Shown: piece after piece, positions 35,837 through 44,835 of the stretch
How positions within the stretch are numbered: the first letter of the stretch is position 1
Layout: every line of letters starts with the position of its first letter
From: Promethearchaeota archaeon
Lineage (GTDB): Archaea; Asgardarchaeota; Lokiarchaeia; Sigyniarchaeales; SOKP01
DNA length: 64,000 nt
Direction of reading: 5' to 3'
Assembly: GCA_016839585.1 (NCBI GenBank)
Contig: JAEOTZ010000056.1
Location: 19,967 to 83,966 of the forward strand
Position numbers and translations under genes: made by a program
Notes under the pieces: model-generated
Databases searched by the model: none
What the model saw: only the letters and a program-made list of their open reading frames with translations
What the model was told of the DNA's origin: nothing

Positions 35837-36604
35837 GTGTTAAAAATCGGAAAAAAGCGTGTGATTCTATCAGGTTGTGCTGGAATGTGTTGTCTATTAC
35901 CAATGGCATATATAAGTTTTCGGTTTCTAAATTTGACAGAAGGAGTTACTGGTGGATTATTGGAGAATTTTGAGGATGCTTTGGGTACATTGACGGGACT
36001 TATAGGTTTTGGTGGACCTTTTTTAGAAATTGTAGCTGGAGGTTTTATTGGAATGGCTATGATTTTTTTATTTCCTATTCATTGGTGTATATATTACCGC
36101 CCTGAAGATGTAGGGTTAATTATTGCGGTTACTGTTCCTTGGATTTTATCTTGTGCCATCACGAGTGGCTTATTTGCCCATTCTCCTCGAGGTGGTATTA
36201 ACACTAGTCTTGCTATTGGTTTTGGATATATGATTCCACTATCGATTATTTATCTAGTATTAGCTGTTGCATTTCCAATAGGTTCAGCAGTTTTAGATGG
36301 GTTATTATTGGGATTGGCAGACTTACCATTTTTACTTGCTATACTTACGTCAATCTTTGAGGGCTGTTTGGTGGGGGCTGTTTTTGGAGCATTTATTGGT
36401 AGTTTGAAATATAAACCCGGGAAAGCAAAACCAAAGGTTAAAAAAGTTAGAGACAAAGAAGCCGAAATTTCAGAACCTACTTTTGAAAAATTAGGAAAAG
36501 TAGAAGAGGCAGAAACTATTTCACCTTTTTGTACGAACTGCGGAGCTAAACTTGCTCCAGACGATGATTTTTGCACTAATTGTGGAAAAAAATCTAAAAA
36601 ATAA
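35837..36604 (+). CDS. Membrane protein with C-terminal zinc ribbon
   Basis: This 255-residue protein starts at GTG 35837. Four or five hydrophobic segments rich in Gly (about 8-30, 50-80, 90-112, 122-150 and 155-190) are followed by a Lys-rich cytoplasmic linker. A zinc ribbon ends the protein: CTNCGAK and CTNCGKK near 234 and 249. It mirrors the N-terminal zinc-ribbon membrane proteins at 27.9 and 52.1 kb but with reversed order. Role unknown; its position after the ABC exporter may be coincidental because 220 bases separate them. Confidence 0.62.
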   Translation: MLKIGKKRVILSGCAGMCCLLPMAYISFRFLNLTEGVTGGLLENFEDALGTLTGLIGFGGPFLEIVAGGFIGMAMIFLFPIHWCIYYRPEDVGLIIAVTVPWILSCAITSGLFAHSPRGGINTSLAIGFGYMIPLSIIYLVLAVAFPIGSAVLDGLLLGLADLPFLLAILTSIFEGCLVGAVFGAFIGSLKYKPGKAKPKVKKVRDKEAEISEPTFEKLGKVEEAETISPFCTNCGAKLAPDDDFCTNCGKKSKK

Positions 36605-36763
36605 TTTTTTTTAAATTACTTAATCTATTTTTATCCACCTATTTTATTTATTATTAGATTTGATTTCCATAAATTAGATACTTATATTTTAATTCCAAGA
36701 AAAATATTATATTAAGTTATACCATTATATTAATAATGAAAATTCAAACAATAAGATGATATT

Positions 36764-37795
36764 ATGCCGAAAGAGGTAAAAGGGGTATTATTTAGCCGTT
36801 TGGTTGTTTTAATTTCTATTGTTCTTATCCCTATAATCACATTTTTAATCTATAATTTTGCTGGTTTTGAATTATGGTTTTCAAATGATCCAGATTTGGA
36901 GTTTTTGATTATTAACCTTTTATGTCCCTTAGTTTTTAGTATTTCATGGTTATTTTTCATAATTTTATTTGCTAACCGTTTTGCTGAAACTATCGATTCT
37001 ACAGATAGAGTGGTGGGGGTAATTCCCTTAAGATTGAAATTGTTTTATGGTATAAATGCCGTTTATATACTTCTTATTTTTGTATTTCCGTTAATCACAC
37101 CTGTTGTTTCAGTTTTAACCTTTGCTTCCTTTGGGTGGCAATTAACAACCTTTAGAAAAGAACGATGGGAGGAGGACACGAAAGTTTCTTTATTAACTAA
37201 AATTATTATGATTATAGCTTCAATCATCCCTGTCTTCTGTGGAATCGTTATTATTCCAGAATATATTAAGTTATCAATATTTTTATTATGGGATATTTGG
37301 ATTCCATTACTTGATCCGATTTACATAATCTCATATTGTTTATGTACAGCTCTAGCAATTGGATCATTATTTATCTTATTTGCTAATTCAGGCATAAGTG
37401 AATATGAGCAAATATTTGTAGATACTTCAAAAACAAAAAAAATGATACAGATTAAAATTTTGGAAGTAGCTTTATTCGTTTTCTTCTTATTTTTGGCTTT
37501 TTATGAATTTGCTGTGATAGATCTATTCTATAATGCTGGATTTATAATTGTTCTTATAGTCTCAATAGTCAACTATTTTAGTGGGAAACAGAAAACAAGT
37601 AAATTTCGAGGTCATGTGATGGGATATATTCTAGCTGCAATTTTTATGGGCTCCAATTTAATATTCATTTCGGATACAGCATTCTCAGATTTTATGAAAG
37701 TCTCGAGTCTTATCATCTCTGGAATATTGTTTATTTTAGTATTTTTATATACATTCATTCACCTAGAGGAACCTGAACTAAAATATAATCACTAA
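36764..37795 (+). CDS. Polytopic membrane protein, function unknown
   Basis: This 343-residue protein has about nine hydrophobic helices spread over its length and short charged loops. No transporter signature, catalytic residue or signal peptide beyond the first helix is visible. It lies between the zinc-ribbon membrane protein and a large exported protein, all on the plus strand with gaps of 150-310 bases, so separate promoters are likely. I cannot assign a family. Confidence 0.6.
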   Translation: MPKEVKGVLFSRLVVLISIVLIPIITFLIYNFAGFELWFSNDPDLEFLIINLLCPLVFSISWLFFIILFANRFAETIDSTDRVVGVIPLRLKLFYGINAVYILLIFVFPLITPVVSVLTFASFGWQLTTFRKERWEEDTKVSLLTKIIMIIASIIPVFCGIVIIPEYIKLSIFLLWDIWIPLLDPIYIISYCLCTALAIGSLFILFANSGISEYEQIFVDTSKTKKMIQIKILEVALFVFFLFLAFYEFAVIDLFYNAGFIIVLIVSIVNYFSGKQKTSKFRGHVMGYILAAIFMGSNLIFISDTAFSDFMKVSSLIISGILFILVFLYTFIHLEEPELKYNH

Positions 37796-38107
37796 TTTTT
37801 TTTTATTTTTAATTTTAAGTTAATCCTGATATATTCATGTTAAAAATTAAGCTGATTTCCTGAATATATTAAATTAGATTAAAAAAATATCATTTTAAAA
37901 TAAGCGAGATTAATAAAAATATTTATTCTATTAAATTTCGCCTCAATCGATAAGAATTTGTTGATTAAATATTTTACTTTAATATGAGTTAAATTATCCT
38001 AAAATTTTCTACTATATTAGAATATAAATTATTAAAAAGCTAAATTTTATTTATAATTTTAAGATTAAAATTAAAATTTATTTAAAAAAAATAAGGGTTA
38101 GAAAAAA
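37796..38107. other. AT-rich leader of the exported protein gene
   Basis: These 312 bases contain no gene. T-rich sequence at the left may end the upstream transcript. Several TATA-like runs occur between 37950 and 38080, and a purine-rich AAGGGTTAGAAA precedes the ATG at 38108. This fits a promoter with a strong leader. Confidence 0.4.
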
Positions 38108-40165
38108 ATGAAAATAATAAATGCTAAATCCTTAATGGTTCTTTCTTTGTTTCTTACCTCGATGATAGCAATGCCAGTTATGGTATCTGCTGACGATGAT
38201 AACAAGTTTGATTTTGATCAGTGGGGAGGTAATGAGGATTTTTTTAATAGTTTTCAGGGAGGTTTTGGAAGTATGTTAGGAGGATTAGGTTATGCTGGAA
38301 ATCTATTAGGACATGTGTTCCTGATGTTGTTTCATCAAGCATATGAGAATTTTTCTGCCAGTGAGATGATGTCAGGGGTCTATGTATTAAGTGCATTTAA
38401 TGAAACTTCAACCCCAGTAAGAATTAATGATTTTGGACCTGTTGGCGAAACGGAGATCCATCTTTTACCAGAACATTATGCTAATCATTCAGGCATTTCT
38501 GGAACAGCTTACTGCGTAGTAAATAAGAGTGGTTCATATGAATATAGTATGACTGTGGGAGCAGGAGTCACACTAATAATTTGGGATAACGACCATTCAT
38601 TCATAAATGCTGTCAAAAAATTATTTAATTTCTTTAAAACATTAGAAGAGAGCGATTTAGATGGAGAAGAAATTCCTGAGGATCTTATTAGAGAAGGAGT
38701 AGAACTAATTGTTTGGTTTTTAATCCATATAAATGACATTTTCACTGGTGATGAACTTTTTATATTGAATCCCATTACCTGGCAGAAATTAGAAATTACT
38801 CCAATAAATTTTCAAATAACAAAAACATGGTACCATTCAGGTAATACAATAATTGGAGACGGTGATGATGTTGAGCTTGAAGTAGCCTATCCATCAATAC
38901 TAAGTCCTTTGAATATGGAAGCCGATGCCAGAAAAGATATTTATATGCAATGGTTATTGAGAGATACAGAAATTATAAATTCCGGTAAAAAATTATACTG
39001 GACAGCATTTACCTTCGATTTAATTGAATTTTGGATGAAAAATTTTGAAATTCATATTGATATAGCAGAACTTATTGACATTGGAAGTGGAGAGGGGGGA
39101 GATCCTGCGAAAGCGTTTCAGGGATGTGATATTGAATTTTACCTATTTTCCCATCATTTAGCTGGTGCTTTCCTCTATAATGATTTAAATTTTGATCGTG
39201 AACTTACTGTGAACTATACAGATACAACAGTAACAATTGACGGTGAGGATAAAGATATATCATATCCAGTGAGTTCTGAACTTACTCATAGAATAGTTTT
39301 AAGAAGTGTAGACAAGTACAATTTTACACTTCCAACTAAGAATGATGATAATACTATTTCATGGGGATTACGATTACAAGATGTTAATATCTCTGCTGTT
39401 CCTGTTGGGATTGATTTAGATTCCTATCTAGCCGCACCTCAAGAAAATCTAGATTATATGCAATTTGGATTTACTTTTGATCCAGAAAAGAATGTAGAAG
39501 GGGCAGATGCCGTAGGGAAAATAAAACTAGACCAAAACTTTACTCCATGGAATAATAATACTGATCCCTACGCAAATGCTGATATTATAGATTTGGATAT
39601 GGCAATAATTTATGTGTCAACTATATTACATTTCCACTTAAATGTAGCAACTTCTGGCGACGTTACGCCTCCTGATGCAAACTTAGATGATTTTTATGAT
39701 GATGATCCTAATGATGACGATTATGTTAAAGAGACTCATGAATTAAAGGTTGGAAATTACCTTGGCGGCTCAGAGCCACTAGATTTCGTTGATATTGCAG
39801 GACCCTATTATGATTATGGTAATGTAACCCTCCCTAGACGTGATAATGCAAGTACTTCTATCATCCCTCTTGCTGTATGGACTGGTGAAATGGAAAGACA
39901 TGATACATTTGTACCACCAAGTGAAACAGATGTAAAACCTTTTGCCACTGATATTAGGGTTAATATAAGTTTCACTGTAGTAGCTTACGCCGTTTGTTAT
40001 CCTGAATTTGAGGATGGTACTGGCATCTGGCATGATCCAACCTTCAGTGTTTTTATGACTTTTCAAACCCCAGAGTTCTGGGCATTAATAGTATTGATTG
40101 CTGGCATTGGATTAGTCGGTGTTGCTACTATCCTAATAAAAAGAAGAAAGGACATGAGAGTCTAA
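38108..40165 (+). CDS. Large exported, membrane-anchored surface protein
   Basis: This 685-residue protein has a signal peptide (about 1-28, ending near VMVSA). A long acidic beta-rich extracellular region follows, with numerous N-x-S/T sequons. It ends in one transmembrane helix (about 657-678) and a Lys/Arg tail, which fixes it outward facing. An Asp-rich stretch near residue 530 (DDDPNDDDY) could bind calcium. No known domain is recognised. It may be an S-layer or other envelope component. Confidence 0.68.
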   Translation: MKIINAKSLMVLSLFLTSMIAMPVMVSADDDNKFDFDQWGGNEDFFNSFQGGFGSMLGGLGYAGNLLGHVFLMLFHQAYENFSASEMMSGVYVLSAFNETSTPVRINDFGPVGETEIHLLPEHYANHSGISGTAYCVVNKSGSYEYSMTVGAGVTLIIWDNDHSFINAVKKLFNFFKTLEESDLDGEEIPEDLIREGVELIVWFLIHINDIFTGDELFILNPITWQKLEITPINFQITKTWYHSGNTIIGDGDDVELEVAYPSILSPLNMEADARKDIYMQWLLRDTEIINSGKKLYWTAFTFDLIEFWMKNFEIHIDIAELIDIGSGEGGDPAKAFQGCDIEFYLFSHHLAGAFLYNDLNFDRELTVNYTDTTVTIDGEDKDISYPVSSELTHRIVLRSVDKYNFTLPTKNDDNTISWGLRLQDVNISAVPVGIDLDSYLAAPQENLDYMQFGFTFDPEKNVEGADAVGKIKLDQNFTPWNNNTDPYANADIIDLDMAIIYVSTILHFHLNVATSGDVTPPDANLDDFYDDDPNDDDYVKETHELKVGNYLGGSEPLDFVDIAGPYYDYGNVTLPRRDNASTSIIPLAVWTGEMERHDTFVPPSETDVKPFATDIRVNISFTVVAYAVCYPEFEDGTGIWHDPTFSVFMTFQTPEFWALIVLIAGIGLVGVATILIKRRKDMRV

Positions 40166-40171
40166 AAAATA

Positions 40172-40206
40172 TTTTTTTAATATATTTTATTTTTTTTTTA
40201 TTTTTA
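40172..40206 (+). terminator. T-rich probable terminator after the exported protein gene
   Basis: Runs of 7 and 10 Ts within an AT-only stretch begin a few bases after the stop at 40165, consistent with oligo-T termination in Archaea. No hairpin is apparent. Confidence 0.4.
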
Positions 40207-40301
40207 TTTTCTTGAAACTTTATCCTACAAAGTTTTAAATTTTGATATATCTAAATGATATAAAGAGAAAAAAATTTTACAAGTATCAGTGAGAAGAAGA
40301 A

Positions 40302-42092
40302 ATGCCAATTAAGTTAGATGATACTTATCAAGTAGATGAAAATAAACAATGGTTTAAGAAATGGTGGCCTGAGGGAGTCCCTTTTAATACTACATTTGAA
40401 GAAAAAACTACAAATGAATTTTTAGACAAACAAGTGGTGAAGCATTCTAATGAAAATTTAATTTGGTTTTTAGATACATGGATTTCTTATAAACAATTTC
40501 AAGAGTATGTAAAATCATTCGCTACCGCATTAGCTAATTTGGGTATTAAAAAAGGGGATGTTGTAGCAATACACTTACCTAACTGTCCTCAATACATAGT
40601 AGGGTATTATGCTATTACTAGAATAGGAGCTATTGCTAGTGGAATTAATCCCACTTACCAACCTATGGAAATATTACATCAGCTTGACATTATTAAGCCT
40701 AAACTTTTAATTGTATTAGATGCTTTATATAAAACTTACATAAAACCTATAGTTGAGGAATCAAGTTTGGAAATAATTGTTTATACTAATCTAGCAGATC
40801 TTACGGATATAATTAGTGTAAAAAAGATAGTTGGCAAATTTGTAAAGAAGATTCCTACAGGGAAAGTTGATTATCCTAATGCATATAGATTTAAAGATCT
40901 TTTAAAAACTAAGTCAAATGTTCCAGAAATTAAGATTAATGTTAAGACCCATCCTGCAACTTATATAATGACCGGTGGAACCACAGGTTTGCCAAAAGCA
41001 GCAGTTTTAACGCATTTTAATGTAGTATCAAATGCTAATCAATGTAAATTATGGTTAGGTGGAGAAAGACCATGTATAGGAAATATTGGAATACTTCCAT
41101 TATTTCACAGTTTTGCTCATACAGTAGTTATGAATACAACTATAGCAGTTGGAGGTTGGATCATGCTCTTTCCAAGTCCTCCTTCACAAACAGAATTATG
41201 TGAAGAAATCGAAAAATTACCATGTACAGAAGGTTTAATTTATGCGGGTACTGAAATGTTATTTAAAAGGCTAGCCGAACTTAAAAGGTTAAAAAAAAGA
41301 TACCCGGGAGTTATGGGAAAATTAATATTATGTGTTTCAAGTGCCGGTCCATTGCATAAAGCGGTACATGATGCTTTTATTGAAAACACAGGTGGTAGAA
41401 TTGTTGAAGGTTATGGACTATCAGAGGCTAGTCCTGCAGTAAGCGCTGGTAATTTATTTGGTGAAAGTCCAATTGGCAGCATAGGTATGCCATTCCCAGG
41501 AACAGAATGGGGTATCTGGCCTACGGAAGATTTCAATTCAGGTCCTATATGTGTAGGAAATACAGATGAAAAAAATTTTGGTATTGAACATTCAGGAGAA
41601 ATTTGTGTCGCAGGTCCTCAAGTTATGTTAGAGTATTTAAACGAACCAGATGAGACTGCTGAAGCAATTTTAGAATACAAAGGTAAATTATGGTTATTAA
41701 CAGGAGATATTGGTTTTATGAATGAAGATGGTACAATAGTAATTAGAGATCGAAAGAAACAGCTTATTAAACATAAGGGTTATTCTGTATTTCCTAAAGA
41801 AGTAGAAGAACTCCTAATGAAACATCCAGATATTACAGAAGCTGCTGTAGCAGGACTGCCCCATGAAGAATATGGAGAAGTTATAAAAGCATGGGTTTCA
41901 ATAAAAGAAGATTGTCATTTATCACCTCAGATAATAAAAGAATGGGCTACTGAAAATATGACACTTTATAAAGTCCCTTATTCTATTGCTATTGTTGGAG
42001 AATTACCAAAAAACGTCATAGGAAAGGTTCAGCGTAGAGCACTACAAATTAAAGATCCGTTATACATTGAAAAATATGGAAATTCTCAATGA
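40302..42092 (+). CDS. Acyl-CoA synthetase / AMP-forming ligase (FadD-like)
   Basis: This activates a carboxylic acid, probably a fatty acid, with ATP to an acyl-adenylate and then to acyl-CoA. The 596-residue length and order of motifs fit the ANL superfamily. The P-loop-like motif MTGGTTGLPKA is near 219, GYGLSEASP near 373, the TGDIGFMNEDG core motif near 467, and a C-terminal region contains the Lys of GKVQRR. The N-terminus has no signal. The gene stands alone and no beta-oxidation genes adjoin it. Chain length is not predictable. Confidence 0.88.
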   Translation: MPIKLDDTYQVDENKQWFKKWWPEGVPFNTTFEEKTTNEFLDKQVVKHSNENLIWFLDTWISYKQFQEYVKSFATALANLGIKKGDVVAIHLPNCPQYIVGYYAITRIGAIASGINPTYQPMEILHQLDIIKPKLLIVLDALYKTYIKPIVEESSLEIIVYTNLADLTDIISVKKIVGKFVKKIPTGKVDYPNAYRFKDLLKTKSNVPEIKINVKTHPATYIMTGGTTGLPKAAVLTHFNVVSNANQCKLWLGGERPCIGNIGILPLFHSFAHTVVMNTTIAVGGWIMLFPSPPSQTELCEEIEKLPCTEGLIYAGTEMLFKRLAELKRLKKRYPGVMGKLILCVSSAGPLHKAVHDAFIENTGGRIVEGYGLSEASPAVSAGNLFGESPIGSIGMPFPGTEWGIWPTEDFNSGPICVGNTDEKNFGIEHSGEICVAGPQVMLEYLNEPDETAEAILEYKGKLWLLTGDIGFMNEDGTIVIRDRKKQLIKHKGYSVFPKEVEELLMKHPDITEAAVAGLPHEEYGEVIKAWVSIKEDCHLSPQIIKEWATENMTLYKVPYSIAIVGELPKNVIGKVQRRALQIKDPLYIEKYGNSQ

Positions 42093-42226
42093 GGTTTTAT
42101 TAAAAACAAGCATTATAATGAACAACCCCAAAAACATTATTTTTTTTTTTATTTTTCAAGATATCTTAAAATATCAAAAAATAATAAATAATTTTAAAAA
42201 TAATATAAAGATAAAGAAGTGCATAG

Positions 42227-42256
42227 ATTCTAGTGTATAATTTCTAGTACACTAGA
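42227..42256. promoter_or_regulatory. Inverted repeat upstream of the winged-helix regulator gene
   Basis: TTCTAGTGTA followed after ten bases by TACACTAGAA forms a perfect ten-base dyad in otherwise simple AT-rich DNA. It lies about 70 bases upstream of the TTG start at 42328. A dimeric winged-helix protein binding its own promoter would fit, but the link is inferred from position only. Confidence 0.5.
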
Positions 42257-42327
42257 ATAGTAATTAATAAAAATATAAGTTTTTTTTAATAAAATAAGAA
42301 ATAAATAAAACTTAGAGAGACAATATT

Positions 42328-43254
42328 TTGTCAGAAAAACCAGAAATAGAAAAACTTGAAATAGAGGCTGCGAAACTAGAAGGAGTAAAAGTAAAAGATA
42401 ACGAGCTTTTATTAGTTGATGAATTTGTTCAAGATTATGCTCCAGAAATTGCTCACATTTATGATTTTAGAGAGGATGAATCAGAAGAACAACAAATTAA
42501 AACAGGACGACTTCATGAAAACCGTATCTTAGGTATTATCTTAAAATTTTACCTAGCAGGTAAAAAGAAAATTACTACAACTGAAGTTGAGCAAGAGTAT
42601 AAAAGATATTATAAAGAAATTGCTCGTTCTACAATTTCGACTTACTTAAATATGCTAAAAAAAGAATCCACATTATATAAAGAAAGAGATGGTAGAGTAG
42701 TTTATTACATTTTTTATGAAGATCCTCCAAAAAATATTAAGCCATTTTGGTTTACTAGAATTTTTTGTATTGTTCCAGCTTACTTTGATAGAGCAATATA
42801 TTTTTCGAAATTTTATCTAGAGTCTGAATTATATACTCAAGAATACATTAAACGAACCAGCAATGGAAATAAACAACTATTAAACAAGAATTTCAAATTT
42901 CTGACTGGTTTAATTGTTTTAAATATTTTAAAAAATAGAAGTTCAAAATGTGTACTTTGTCAATTTAGTAAACGAGAAATTTATAATACTTTACAGGAGG
43001 TAATATCGGTTGCAATTAAAGACCGATCTGATGTTTTACCTGAAGAATTGTTAGATATTCTAATCCATGAGTATTCAGAAATCCCTATATTTAATGGGAT
43101 CAATATTGAATGTCAAGAAACAGAAAAACTAATACTTGAAAAGATCTTTAAATTTGCTGACAATTATAAAAAAGATTTAGAATTTCAGATAATGGTTTCA
43201 AGTAGAAGACAAGATATAAGATTACAACAAAAAGAAATTATGGAACAAGAATAA
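42328..43254 (+). CDS. Winged-helix regulator with Cys pair
   Basis: This 308-residue protein starts at TTG 42328. An acidic N-terminus precedes a winged-helix region (about 58-130) with the recognition helix ARSTISTYLNMLKKE and a wing YKERDGRVVYYIF. The C-terminal half is helical and carries a CVLC pair (near residue 210) that could bind metal or sense redox. It is probably a DNA-binding regulator. About 235 AT-rich bases upstream include a short inverted stretch (TTCTAGTGTA / TACACTAGAA, 42227-42256) that could be its own operator. Confidence 0.68.
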   Translation: MSEKPEIEKLEIEAAKLEGVKVKDNELLLVDEFVQDYAPEIAHIYDFREDESEEQQIKTGRLHENRILGIILKFYLAGKKKITTTEVEQEYKRYYKEIARSTISTYLNMLKKESTLYKERDGRVVYYIFYEDPPKNIKPFWFTRIFCIVPAYFDRAIYFSKFYLESELYTQEYIKRTSNGNKQLLNKNFKFLTGLIVLNILKNRSSKCVLCQFSKREIYNTLQEVISVAIKDRSDVLPEELLDILIHEYSEIPIFNGINIECQETEKLILEKIFKFADNYKKDLEFQIMVSSRRQDIRLQQKEIMEQE

Positions 43255-43328
43255 ATACAATCCATAAGATAAATTATAATTTATTTCCTTACTTATAAAA
43301 TAAGATTTTAAGTGTTCTTTGATAAACA

Positions 43329-43859
43329 CTAAAGCAGATTAGATTTTTGCATCATTAAACTTGTTAGTGCTTGAAATGTTTCTTCAACATTTTCTCCTGT
43401 TTTAGAACTACACTCTATAAAACCGTCTACTCCTCTTGATTTTGAAATATTAATTCCTTCCTCTCCAGAGATTTCACGATCATCAATTAAATCTGCCTTC
43501 CCGCCAACTACAATAACAGGAAATTGATCTTCTGATCTAATTTCTTTTTTAACAACTAATAACCAATCATCTATGTGAGCCAAACTCGAGTAATTTGTGA
43601 CATCGTACATGAAGAGCGCCCCATTTGCACCCCTAACATATGTTGGCAACAGGAATCTAAACCTTTCTTCTCCTCCAAAATCCCAGATCTGAAGTTTCAC
43701 TTTCTTTTCATTAATTTCCAAACTTTTTACTTCAAAATCCACTCCTATTGTCATCTTAGAATCTGATTTAAACAAATTAGTAAGGAACCTTTGGGTTAAA
43801 GTAGTTTTTCCGGTTCCAGCATCACCGAATATGACAACTTTATATGTTGCGTCGTACAT
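43329..43859 (-). CDS. Ras/Rab-like small GTPase with atypical G4 motif
   Basis: This is a 176-residue GTPase. The P-loop GDAGTGKT is at 12-19, the switch I Thr is Thr37 (MTIG), and G3 DFGGE is at 60-64, which replaces the usual DTAGQ. G4 reads GGKAD (119-123), where Asn of NKxD is Gly. G5 SSK is at 151-153. Loss of the G4 Asn and the switch II Gln may alter nucleotide affinity and hydrolysis. It ends without a Cys motif, so it is not prenylated. It stands alone. Expansion of such GTPases is a hallmark of Asgard genomes. Confidence 0.9.
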   Translation of the reverse strand: MYDATYKVVIFGDAGTGKTTLTQRFLTNLFKSDSKMTIGVDFEVKSLEINEKKVKLQIWDFGGEERFRFLLPTYVRGANGALFMYDVTNYSSLAHIDDWLLVVKKEIRSEDQFPVIVVGGKADLIDDREISGEEGINISKSRGVDGFIECSSKTGENVEETFQALTSLMMQKSNLL

Positions 43860-44202
43860 TAACTTTCTCTTCCGAATCTTTATTTTGGTTAAATTTTTAT
43901 AATTGAGGGAGGTATTTTTTATCTTTTTTAATTATATAGATATTTTACATTTAAATTTTATTTTTAAGGATTAATGTTTTAATAGATGGTTATTCTTTTA
44001 AGATTTCTATGTTTAATATGTAATTCATATATATAAATGTTTTAAAGCATTATAAATAAAATATCGAATTATAATTTATAATTTTAATGTAATAATTTTA
44101 AAACTTATGTCGTAAGTAATACTTATTTCCTATTTTCAATTTATTATATAAGTTAATAATTCTGTTTTTTCTATAATTTGTATAAATTTTGGTCATGAAA
44201 AT
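43860..44202. other. AT-rich intergenic region
   Basis: No gene or repeat is visible between the GTPase gene start and the short plus-strand frame at 44203. A GAGGGAGG run near 43904 and TATA-like runs around 44030 are probably promoter elements of the leftward GTPase gene. Confidence 0.4.
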
Positions 44203-44352
44203 ATGGTAAGAAAAGTAGATTGGATAAAATATTTCAAAATCGATCTGGAAGAAAACAAAAAATTCATTAATTTACTTGGAGCTAAAAAGGTATATGCTAT
44301 GGGCCTGATGCCAATCCGAGGTCCAATGAGTTTCAGGAAGTTAGAGTTTTAG
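44203..44352 (+). CDS. Possible 49-residue protein overlapping a convergent gene
   Basis: The frame from ATG 44203 to TAG 44350 gives a 49-residue basic peptide (MVRKVDWIKYFKIDLEE at its start). Its last 20 bases overlap the 3' end of the Lin0512-family gene on the other strand. The composition looks protein-like and the region is otherwise unexplained. It may also be a truncated gene. No function is visible. Confidence 0.3.
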   Translation: MVRKVDWIKYFKIDLEENKKFINLLGAKKVYAMGLMPIRGPMSFRKLEF

Positions 44353-44728
44353 TTTTCATTGAAACTGTAACTGCAGCATTACATACAATAATATTATCTG
44401 ATGTATCACCTAATTCCTTAATCATGATTCCTTGAGCAATTAAACCACCTTTCACAACTTCAATTGATTTTTCACCAAATGGAATGGCCTTTAAAACTTT
44501 CTTTTTATCGATATTATCCGGATATGGAGCACCAATCTTTACATGAACCTTCATTTTCAATAAATCTTTTGGCTCTTTTAATCCGCAAATTTCACTTAAT
44601 CCTGTTAGACAATTATTAGAAATTGCATTCTTGACTGCTTTTACAGCAGCATTAGTGCAATCATCATTATGTCCGTGCTGGTCTACACCACTACCAAGCT
44701 GCAAAATAAACCTATTCTCACTGGGCAA
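44333..44728 (-). CDS. Lin0512 family protein
   Basis: This 131-residue protein matches the conserved uncharacterised Lin0512 family. It has the GSGVDQHGHNDDCTNAA signature near residues 12-28, then KVHVKIGAP, and a C-terminal VCNAAVTV strand. The conserved Asp/His cluster suggests metal binding or catalysis. Members occur in bacteria and Archaea beside varied metabolic genes. It diverges from the reductive-dehalogenase-like gene. No biochemical role is established. Confidence 0.72.
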   Translation of the reverse strand: MPSENRFILQLGSGVDQHGHNDDCTNAAVKAVKNAISNNCLTGLSEICGLKEPKDLLKMKVHVKIGAPYPDNIDKKKVLKAIPFGEKSIEVVKGGLIAQGIMIKELGDTSDNIIVCNAAVTVSMKTKTLTS

Positions 44729-44835
44729 ATTTGCATCACTCCTAACAGATAATCTATAATTAAATAATTATATAATAAGAAAGATCAAATAATATTATTA
44801 ATAAAATATAATGAAAAATCAAAAGAAATTGGTAG

